A stretch of DNA of 5,497 nucleotides from Bacteroidales bacterium (lineage in GTDB: Bacteria; Bacteroidota; Bacteroidia; Bacteroidales; JAADGE01). Numbering within the stretch: the stretch's first letter is position 1; each line of letters begins with the position of its first letter. Positions 1 to 5,497 of the stretch are shown piece by piece. Where the stretch lies: assembly GCA_024762915.1 (NCBI GenBank), contig JANTGL010000198.1, forward strand, positions 1 to 5,497, written 5' to 3'. The translations under genes and the position numbers were made by a program. The notes under the pieces are model-generated. The model was not told where the DNA came from. It made no database searches and saw nothing but the letters and a program-made list of their open reading frames with translations.

Positions 1-162
1 AAATTATTAGCTGACTCAAGAGAAGAAGCAACAGCAAGAATGATAAAAGATGCAGAATCTTTAGGAGCCGATGCCGTTGTCAATGTCAGATTTACGACTT
101 CTGCCGTTTCGCAAGGTGCTGCCGAAATTTTAGCTTTCGGTACTGCAGTTAAAATGTCTTGA
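1..162 (+). CDS. YbjQ/DUF74 (UPF0145) family protein, C-terminal part only
   Basis: The window opens inside this gene; 53 codons are visible in frame 1, ending at a TGA at 160-162. The visible part carries the family's typical C-terminal half: a helix rich in A, R and E leading to MIKDAESLGADAVV (visible residues 14-27), then VNVRF (27-31) and the closing strand EILAFGTAVKM (42-52). The complete family is about 105-110 residues, so roughly half is missing upstream. YbjQ-like proteins are small soluble proteins that form oligomeric rings in solved structures; they are often labelled 'heavy-metal-binding domain', but their role is not established. No metal-binding Cys or His is visible in this half. 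The reading frame is intact, so the truncation is due to the window edge. Family assignment is from recognised motifs, not a search. The next small gene begins 7 bases after the stop, so the two may be co-transcribed. Confidence 0.88.
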   Translation, partial: KLLADSREEATARMIKDAESLGADAVVNVRFTTSAVSQGAAEILAFGTAVKMS

Positions 163-169
163 TTCCGTA

Positions 170-292
170 ATGAAATTAATTTTTGACATACAAATAATAC
201 TTGTAGTTACTGCTGTTATCATACTTATTTTTTTGATTTCTAAAAGGATTAAAGATAAAAAGAACGAAGATTTTGAAAAAAGAGATTGGTAA
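170..292 (+). CDS. Small single-pass membrane protein, 40 residues, unknown function
   Basis: An ATG at 170-172 opens a 40-codon frame closed by TAA at 290-292. The protein starts MKLIFDIQ, has one continuous hydrophobic stretch at residues 8-23 (mostly I, L, V, T and F), then a highly charged tail at residues 25-40 rich in K, R, D and E, ending in RDW. This is the layout of a one-helix inner-membrane protein. The positive residues directly after the helix (K25, R26, K28) suggest a cytoplasmic tail and an N-terminus facing out. It starts 7 bases after the YbjQ-family stop, on the same strand, which argues for co-transcription and against chance. I do not recognise a family and assign no function. 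The main doubt is length: short AT-rich frames can look hydrophobic by chance, though the sharp hydrophobic-to-charged change and the tight spacing make a real gene more likely than not. Confidence 0.6.
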   Translation: MKLIFDIQIILVVTAVIILIFLISKRIKDKKNEDFEKRDW

Positions 293-380
293 TAAATCAT
301 TATCTGAATAATAAAAAGTAATAAATCAAAGTTTTAAGGATATTTAACTTCTGTATCCGAATGATTTTATTCTTTTTTTC

Positions 381-388
381 TATTTTTG
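381..388 (+). promoter_or_regulatory. Possible Bacteroidota-type -7 promoter box ahead of the permease operon
   Basis: TATTTTTG at 381-388 matches the Bacteroidota -7 consensus TAnnTTTG exactly and lies 20 bases upstream of the GTG start of the permease gene, within the only sizeable gap in the window (293-408). The usual upstream TTG or TTTG (-33) element is not found at the expected distance: the bases around 350-362 read ctgtatccgaat. In such T-rich DNA an isolated match is weak evidence. If real, the leader would be very short, and the promoter would drive the four genes from 409 to the end of the window. The rest of the 116-base gap is AT-rich and shows no gene, strong hairpin or riboswitch-like structure. 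Confidence 0.35.
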
Positions 389-408
389 TCTCTTAAATAT
401 TATTATCC

Positions 409-1890
409 GTGAAAAAAATTCACAGCTTAATTGTCAAATCTTTTGTCGGTCCTTTTATTGTTACTTTTGCCATTTCATTGTTTTTTCTTTTAATGCAATT
501 TATATGGCTTTGGGTAGATGAGCTAATTGGTAAAGGTCTTGATATAAGCACTATACTGAAAATATTATATTATGCTTCAGCCATGCTTGTTCCTATGGCA
601 TTACCCTTGGCTGTATTGTTAGCATCCGTAATGACATTCGGAAATTTAAGCGAACATTTTGAATTAACGGCTATGAAAACATCCGGAATTTCATTATGGA
701 GAATTATGAGTCCTTTAATTTATTTTATTGTTGCACTGAGTATCGGGGCTTTCTTTTTTTCAAATAATGTATTGCCTTATACCAATCTAAAATATGCTCA
801 ATTACTTTATGATGTTTCCAGGAAACGTCCGGAAATGAGTATTAAATCAGGTGTTTTTAATAACGAAATTGACGGATACAGTATAAAAGTCGATAATAAA
901 AACACAAAAACAGGAATGATGTACGGTTTTATGATTTACGACCATACAAAAAGAAAAGGAAATAAAAAAGTTACGGTTGCCGATTCGGGACAAATAAATA
1001 TTACTACCGATCAAAAAAATATGATTGTTACTCTATACAACGGAAGTAACTATAACGAAATGAAAGAAAAAAATCCCGGGAAAAGGGAATATCCGTATCG
1101 AAGGGATTTTTTTTCGGAAGAAACCATTATCTTTCAATTACCGGATAACAGTCTTAAAAAAAGTAATGACAGAATGTTTAAAAAGCATTATGAAATTATG
1201 AATACATCACAACTTTCGATCGTAATTGATTCTTTAAATCGTGAATATAATATTCGAAAATATCAATTTCAAGATCGATTATTAGAATATAATTATTTTA
1301 AACTTGAGTCTAAAATAATTAACAAAAAAGATTCCGTATTATATCAAAAAGATTCATTAAGAAAATATGAAGCTCCGGAAAAACTTATTACAATTTTTAA
1401 TTTAGATGAAATTTATCAGAATCTGAGTAATAAAGATAAATTATCCGTCATCAGAGGAGCATCGAAATCCGTAAAAATCATACGCTCAAATATTGAAAAC
1501 AACGGACAATCACTTGAAAATCGTTTAAGATGGCTCAGAAAACATCAACTGGCTTGGTATAAAAAATTCTCATTATCTTTTGCTTGTTTGGTATTCTTTT
1601 TCATAGGAGCCCCTTTGGGTGCAATTATTCGAAAAGGCGGTTTCGGATTACCGTTCTTAGTTTCTATTGTACTTTTTATGTTCTATTATGTATTATACAT
1701 CATGGGCGAAAAATCGGCAACCGAAGATGCCTTACCTGTTTTTGTCGGTGCCTGGTTGGCTTCCGGGATTTTATTTCCGCTCGGCGTATTTATCACTTAT
1801 AAGGCGACAAAAGATTCAAAAATTGTCAATACGGAACAAATTGATATTTTTTTAAAGTTTTTAGGAAGAGTTTTAAAATTAGGAAAATAA
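409..1890 (+). CDS. LptF/LptG (YjgP/YjgQ) family lipopolysaccharide export permease
   Basis: Inner-membrane permease of the LptB2FG transporter, which uses ATP hydrolysis by LptB to extract lipopolysaccharide from the outer leaflet of the inner membrane and pass it to the periplasmic bridge. The 493-residue protein has the family's 3+3 layout: membrane segments near residues 12-37, 55-77 and 98-121, a large periplasmic region at about 122-385, then segments near 386-406, 411-432 and 441-463. The cytoplasmic coupling helix that contacts LptB is visible as EHFELTAMKTSGIS (82-95), and the C-terminal signature as FFFIGAPLGAIIRKGGFG (396-413). E. coli LptF and LptG are about 360 residues; most of the extra length is a charged helical stretch at about 250-380, before segment 4. 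The GTG start at 409 is forced: an in-frame TAA lies at 394-396, and the next in-frame ATG (residue 29) would cut off the first membrane helix. LptF and LptG cannot be told apart here. The next gene starts after 10 bases. Confidence 0.93.
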   Translation: MKKIHSLIVKSFVGPFIVTFAISLFFLLMQFIWLWVDELIGKGLDISTILKILYYASAMLVPMALPLAVLLASVMTFGNLSEHFELTAMKTSGISLWRIMSPLIYFIVALSIGAFFFSNNVLPYTNLKYAQLLYDVSRKRPEMSIKSGVFNNEIDGYSIKVDNKNTKTGMMYGFMIYDHTKRKGNKKVTVADSGQINITTDQKNMIVTLYNGSNYNEMKEKNPGKREYPYRRDFFSEETIIFQLPDNSLKKSNDRMFKKHYEIMNTSQLSIVIDSLNREYNIRKYQFQDRLLEYNYFKLESKIINKKDSVLYQKDSLRKYEAPEKLITIFNLDEIYQNLSNKDKLSVIRGASKSVKIIRSNIENNGQSLENRLRWLRKHQLAWYKKFSLSFACLVFFFIGAPLGAIIRKGGFGLPFLVSIVLFMFYYVLYIMGEKSATEDALPVFVGAWLASGILFPLGVFITYKATKDSKIVNTEQIDIFLKFLGRVLKLGK

Positions 1891-1900
1891 AAAGCTGTAA

Positions 1901-3109
1901 GTGAACATCCTTCAAATTTTCAATAAAATCCCCTATCCTCCGAAAGACGGAGGGTCTGTTGCTGTTTGTAATCTTTCGGAGGGTTTTGCAAATTCCGGAC
2001 ATCGTGTCGACTTGCTGTGTTTAAATACCGATAAACATTTTGTATCTGTTCCTCAAGTTCAAAATGATCTTCCCAAAAATATTACACTGTCAGGTATTAA
2101 TATAAATACGAAAATCCGTATCAGTCATGCAATAAAAAATCTTGTTTTTTCTGAATTGCCGTACATTGCCGAGCGATTTATTTCTGAGAAATTTAAGCAG
2201 CAACTAATAAACCATTTACGGCAAAAGAAATACGATATTATTCAAATTGAAGGTTTGTATATGATGCCTTATATTGAAATAATAAGAAACTATTCAAAAG
2301 GAATTATTTCATACAGAGCACATAATATTGAACATGAAATTTGGCAACTAAACTTAAAGCAAGAACAAAATTTCTTAAAGAAAATCTACCTTAAACATCT
2401 TCTGAATCGATTAAGAAAATTTGAACTTTCATTTCTGGATACTTATGATGCACTTATTCCGATAACAAAACGTGACGGTCAATTGTTTACGAAATTCGGA
2501 AATACTAAACCCATTCATGTAAGCTCTACAGGAATAGATTTAATAAAATACAATAAATCCGAAATTAATTTCTCGGAAATCAGATTATTTCATCTCGGCT
2601 CATTGGATTGGATTCCTAACACAGAAGGACTGATTTCGTTTTTGCAAAATATATGGAAAAAAATAACTGTTCAGCACCCCGATTTAGCATTCACGATTGC
2701 AGGAAGAAATGCTTCTCCTGATTTCATTAAACAAACAGTATCTTTTAAAAATATCATTTTCAAAGGTGAGATTGAAAATGCAATTGACTTTATGCATCAG
2801 CATAATGTAATGATTGTACCTTTGTTGTCCGGAAGCGGAATGCGCATTAAAATTATTGAAGGAATGGCTTGCGGTAATGTTATAATTACGACATCAAAAG
2901 GTGCTGAAGGAATTTCTGCCGAAAACGGCTCTGAAATATTAATTGCCGATACTCCGGATGAATTTATTCAACAAATCAATTACATTTTGAAAAATAAAGA
3001 AAAAGCTAAACAAATATCCGATGCCGCAAAACATTATATTTCCGTTAATTTTGATAATTTTACAATTTCAAAATCACTATTGAGTTTTTACTCGAAATTA
3101 TTAAAATAA
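1901..3109 (+). CDS. GT4-type (GT-B fold) glycosyltransferase
   Basis: A 402-residue cytosolic glycosyltransferase that would move a sugar from a nucleotide-sugar donor to a glycan or glycolipid acceptor. The N-terminal acceptor domain opens with the typical MNILQIFNKIPYPPKDGGS (1-19), with the glycine-rich loop at DGGS, and continues to YRAHNIEHEIW (138-148). The C-terminal donor domain starts near residue 228 with GSLDWIPN (233-240), followed by FTIAGR (264-269), VPLLSGSGMRIKIIEGMACG (306-325) and GAEGI (334-338). R315, K317 and E320 sit where donor phosphates and ribose are bound. In the usual EX7E motif the first Glu is replaced by S312, which appears common in this 'GSG' subgroup. No membrane helix or signal peptide is seen. 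The GTG start follows directly on an in-frame TAA (1898-1900), so no earlier start is possible, and the N-terminal motif fits it exactly. It lies 10 bases after the permease gene and 9 before the GT2 gene. Donor and acceptor cannot be predicted. Confidence 0.9.
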   Translation: MNILQIFNKIPYPPKDGGSVAVCNLSEGFANSGHRVDLLCLNTDKHFVSVPQVQNDLPKNITLSGININTKIRISHAIKNLVFSELPYIAERFISEKFKQQLINHLRQKKYDIIQIEGLYMMPYIEIIRNYSKGIISYRAHNIEHEIWQLNLKQEQNFLKKIYLKHLLNRLRKFELSFLDTYDALIPITKRDGQLFTKFGNTKPIHVSSTGIDLIKYNKSEINFSEIRLFHLGSLDWIPNTEGLISFLQNIWKKITVQHPDLAFTIAGRNASPDFIKQTVSFKNIIFKGEIENAIDFMHQHNVMIVPLLSGSGMRIKIIEGMACGNVIITTSKGAEGISAENGSEILIADTPDEFIQQINYILKNKEKAKQISDAAKHYISVNFDNFTISKSLLSFYSKLLK

Positions 3110-3118
3110 AATTGACCA

Positions 3119-4285
3119 TTGGATATTTTTTTTCAAATACTTTTTTGGATTTCCGTATTTGCCGTATTTCATTCCTATGTCCTTTTTCCGTTTATTCTGA
3201 AATTAACGGCTCGAAATAAAAAAGAAAATTCAATCTGTTACAATTCTTCAGAGAACCTTCCCGCCATTTCTATTATTATGGCATCCTACAATGAAGAGAA
3301 AGATATTGAAAAAAAAATTCACAGTACTTTTAAGACAAATTATCCGAAGGACAAAATAGAATTCTTAATCGGTTCGGACAATTCAAATGATAAAACAAAT
3401 CAAATAATTACACACTTATCTGCAACATATAAACAAATTAAATTTTATCCCTTTCCGGAAAGAACAGGGAAAATCAGCATCATAAACCAACTTAAAACCA
3501 AAGCAAAAAACAATATTTTAATTCTGACTGACACAAAAGTTTTTTTTAAAGAAGATACCGTATATCACTTAATTAAACATTTTAAAAATCCGGATATTCA
3601 GATGGTCGGCGGTGTTTTGCAAAATAAAAAATTGAATAAAAACGACATATCAAAACAAGAAGATGCCTACATGAGCAGAGAAATGAATATTAAATACTAT
3701 GAAGGTTTGATTTGGGGCAGTTCTATGGGCATTTTCGGTGCAATATATGCCGTCAGAAAAGAAAATCTTGCAGATATTCCTTCTAATTTTAAAGTTGACG
3801 ATTTTTTTGTGAGCATGAAAGTAATTGAGAAAGGCGGAAAAGTAATTTTTGAAAAAAATGCTCTTGCAGAAGAAAAAATAACAGGAAATTTAAAAGAAGA
3901 ATTTAAAAGAAAAGTAAGAATAGCCACCGGAAATTTTCAAAATTTAGTGAAATTCACTTCTTTTTTAAAAAACCCTTTTACCGGTAAAGCTTTTTGTTTT
4001 ATTTCACATAAACTTTTCAGATGGGCCGGACCGTTATTTATTTTGATTGCTTTCATAAGTAATCTTTTTATACTCAACCGACTCTTGTATCAAATCAGTA
4101 TAATTATATTTCTTTTAACATTCATAATTCCCTTATTTGACTATATGTTGAAAAAGATGCATATTAATATCAATTTATTTAGATATTTTACGCACTTTTA
4201 CGGAATGAATATTGCACTTATTGCAGGTTTTTACATTTTCTTAAAAGGTGTAGAATCTGCGATTTGGGAACCCTCAAAAAGATAA
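3119..4285 (+). CDS. Membrane-anchored GT2 glycosyltransferase (processive-type architecture)
   Basis: A 388-residue inner-membrane glycosyltransferase with a cytoplasmic GT-A domain, similar in layout to hyaluronan and cellulose synthase-like enzymes. One N-terminal membrane helix lies at about 4-28. The catalytic domain (about 48-290) shows SIIMASYNEE (51-60), GSDNSND (85-91), ERTGKISIIN (114-123), LTDTK (136-140) at the metal-binding DxD position, the GAIYAVRK loop (207-214), VDDFF (226-230) supplying the probable catalytic Asp, and FKRKVRIATGNFQNL (262-276) in place of the QxxRW motif. Three further helices follow, at about 302-320, 324-345 and 361-377. The third DxD position is K140 rather than D or N. 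The start is TTG, forced by an in-frame TGA at 3113-3115; the next ATG (residue 54) would remove the first helix and the first catalytic strand. The substrate is unknown, and whether it polymerises or adds a single sugar cannot be decided. It probably acts with the GT4 enzyme 9 bases upstream. Confidence 0.88.
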   Translation: MDIFFQILFWISVFAVFHSYVLFPFILKLTARNKKENSICYNSSENLPAISIIMASYNEEKDIEKKIHSTFKTNYPKDKIEFLIGSDNSNDKTNQIITHLSATYKQIKFYPFPERTGKISIINQLKTKAKNNILILTDTKVFFKEDTVYHLIKHFKNPDIQMVGGVLQNKKLNKNDISKQEDAYMSREMNIKYYEGLIWGSSMGIFGAIYAVRKENLADIPSNFKVDDFFVSMKVIEKGGKVIFEKNALAEEKITGNLKEEFKRKVRIATGNFQNLVKFTSFLKNPFTGKAFCFISHKLFRWAGPLFILIAFISNLFILNRLLYQISIIIFLLTFIIPLFDYMLKKMHININLFRYFTHFYGMNIALIAGFYIFLKGVESAIWEPSKR

Positions 4286-4304
4286 AAAATATAGACTTTA
4301 CAAT

Positions 4305-5497
4305 ATGGCTGAAAGAACTTTAAATAAAATAGAAGAAGCAATCGACGCAATAAAAAACGGTGAAATAATTATTGTAGTTGACGATGAAGACAGAGAAAAC
4401 GAAGGTGATTTTATAACTTCCGCCGAACTGATCACTCCGGAAAAAGTTAATTTTATGGCTACGCACGGAAGAGGATTAATCTGTGCAGCCATTCCGGAGA
4501 CACGTTGTGTCGAACTTGATTTGGAATTAATGATCGGAAAAAAAACAAATACCTCTTTGCACGAAACCCCTTTTACCGTTTCAGTTGATTTAATCGGAGA
4601 CGGTTGCACAACGGGAATTTCTGCATCCGACCGTTCAAAAACCATTAAAGCTTTAGTTAGCGATAATACAAAACCGAATGATTTAGCTCGTCCCGGACAC
4701 ATATTTCCGCTTAAATCTAAAAACATGGGTGTTTTAAGACGAACCGGACACACCGAAGCAACCGTTGATCTTACCCGACTTGCAGGCTTAAAACCCGGCG
4801 GTGCTTTGGTTGAAATAATGAATGAAGACGGTACCATGGCTCGATTGCCTGATTTATACAAAGTTGCAGATAAATTTAATTTAAAACTCATTTCCATAAA
4901 AGATTTAATTGCTTATCGTTTGCAAAAAGAAAGTTTAATTGAACGCGGTGAAAAAGTTAAAATGCCTACAGAATACGGTAATTTTGATTTAATTCCGTAC
5001 AAACAGTTATCTAACGGTTTAGAACATTCCGCACTGATAAAAGGCGAATGGAAAAAAGAAGAACCGGTTTTAGTTCGAGTACATTCTTCATGCGTTACCG
5101 GAGATATTTTCGGTTCAAAAAGATGCGATTGCGGCGACCAACTGCACGAAGCCATGCGCATGGTTGAACGCGAAGGAAAAGGATGCGTTTTATACATGAA
5201 CCAGGAAGGTCGAGGCATCGGTTATTTTAATAAAATTAAAACCTACAAACTGCAAGAACAAGGTTACGATACGGTGGAAGCCAATCACAAACTCGGTTTT
5301 GACGATGATGAACGCGATTACGGCGTCGGTGCACAGATTTTAAGAGATTTGGGTATTTGCAAAATCCGACTGATGACCAACAATCCGGTAAAACGTGCCG
5401 GTTTGGAAGGTTACGGTTTGGAAATTGTGGAAGTTGTTCCGATTGAAGTTGAAACCAATCCGCATAACCATTTTTATATGGAAACAAAAAAAGTGAA
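4305..5497 (+). CDS. ribBA: Bifunctional DHBP synthase / GTP cyclohydrolase II, RibBA (C-terminal tip cut by window edge)
   Basis: A cytosolic enzyme for the two entry steps of riboflavin synthesis: the RibB half converts ribulose 5-phosphate to 3,4-dihydroxy-2-butanone 4-phosphate plus formate, and the RibA half opens GTP to a diaminopyrimidine. 397 codons are visible with no stop; full-length fusions are about 400 residues, so only a few are missing. RibB domain (1 to about 203): DDEDRENEGDF (26-36) with acidic metal and substrate ligands, THGRGLICA (53-61), TTGISASDR (102-110), RPGHIFPL (129-136) and RRTGHTEA (145-152), including the active-site His149. RibA domain (about 208-397): HSSCVTGDIFGSKRCDCG (260-277) with zinc ligands C263, C274 and C276, NQEGRGIGY (299-307), DERDYGVGAQIL (335-346) and MTNNPVKR (357-364). 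Both active sites look intact. It starts at ATG, 19 bases after the GT2 stop, so it is probably co-transcribed. No FMN riboswitch fits in that gap. G+C appears higher than in the genes before it. Confidence 0.97.
   Translation, partial: MAERTLNKIEEAIDAIKNGEIIIVVDDEDRENEGDFITSAELITPEKVNFMATHGRGLICAAIPETRCVELDLELMIGKKTNTSLHETPFTVSVDLIGDGCTTGISASDRSKTIKALVSDNTKPNDLARPGHIFPLKSKNMGVLRRTGHTEATVDLTRLAGLKPGGALVEIMNEDGTMARLPDLYKVADKFNLKLISIKDLIAYRLQKESLIERGEKVKMPTEYGNFDLIPYKQLSNGLEHSALIKGEWKKEEPVLVRVHSSCVTGDIFGSKRCDCGDQLHEAMRMVEREGKGCVLYMNQEGRGIGYFNKIKTYKLQEQGYDTVEANHKLGFDDDERDYGVGAQILRDLGICKIRLMTNNPVKRAGLEGYGLEIVEVVPIEVETNPHNHFYMETKKV

Noticed and set aside
299..312. Inverted repeat ATTAT-CTGA-ATAAT followed by an A-rich run, as a possible terminator after the small membrane gene
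   Set aside because: The stem has only five A-T pairs and is followed by A rather than T on the + strand, so it would not form a stable intrinsic terminator.
1584..1855. Overlapping + strand frames at 1584-1802 and 1667-1855
   Set aside because: Both are out-of-frame readings of the C-terminal membrane segments of the permease; their Cys, Phe and Tyr richness is a frame artefact.
3697..3927. Minus-strand open frame of 76 codons
   Set aside because: It lies opposite the conserved catalytic part of the GT2 gene and its product has no recognisable features beyond what antisense translation gives.
4286..4304. FMN riboswitch ahead of ribBA
   Set aside because: The gap is only 19 bases of AT-rich sequence, far too short for the FMN aptamer, and the upstream bases encode the conserved end of the GT2 protein.
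4298..5487. Three open frames on the minus strand (4298-4897, 4913-5218, 5236-5487)
   Set aside because: They lie wholly opposite ribBA, whose + strand product is unmistakable; the minus-strand products are Ser/Pro-rich or otherwise unlike any known family and are antisense shadows.
4305..5497. Truncated or frameshifted ribBA
   Set aside because: The frame is open and in register to the last base; the missing stop is due to the window edge, and about 397 of roughly 400 expected residues are present.
1..5497. CRISPR arrays, tRNA or rRNA genes, insertion sequences, phage or toxin-antitoxin modules
   Set aside because: No direct-repeat arrays, long terminal inverted repeats, transposase motifs or cloverleaf-like sequences were seen; nearly the whole window is explained by six + strand genes.

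Overview
The window reads as a chromosomal segment from an AT-rich member of the Bacteroidota (Bacteroidetes). This rests on four things: the low G+C with A-rich gene starts and no clear Shine-Dalgarno sequences; an enlarged LptF/LptG permease; a fused RibBA with the 'HSSCVTGDIFGS' wording that I associate with this phylum; and an exact TAnnTTTG -7 box ahead of the main gene cluster. Genus or species cannot be called from the sequence alone. Every gene found is on the + strand.

Layout. Positions 1-162 hold the C-terminal half of a YbjQ/DUF74 (UPF0145) protein. A 40-residue single-pass membrane protein follows at 170-292. A 116-base AT-rich gap (293-408) separates these from a tight four-gene run: an LptF/LptG-family lipopolysaccharide export permease (409-1890), a GT4-type cytosolic glycosyltransferase (1901-3109), a membrane-anchored GT2 glycosyltransferase (3119-4285) and the riboflavin enzyme RibBA (4305 to the window edge, missing only its last few residues). 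The gaps within this run are 10, 9 and 19 bases with no terminator, so one transcript is likely.

How the genes fit together. The permease would draw lipopolysaccharide out of the inner membrane towards the outer membrane. The two glycosyltransferases would build or modify a surface glycan or glycolipid, possibly one carried by that lipopolysaccharide. RibBA makes the two precursors of riboflavin and has no obvious functional tie to the envelope genes. From general knowledge, permease and ribBA genes are often neighbours in Bacteroidota, so the two glycosyltransferases look like an insertion into an older pair. That is inference and needs a genome-neighbourhood comparison.

I found no RNA genes, mobile elements, CRISPR arrays or long repeats, and no convincing evidence of a wholly new system. 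The points most worth a second look are the glycosyltransferase insertion, the tiny membrane protein, three successive non-ATG starts, and altered catalytic-motif residues in both glycosyltransferases.
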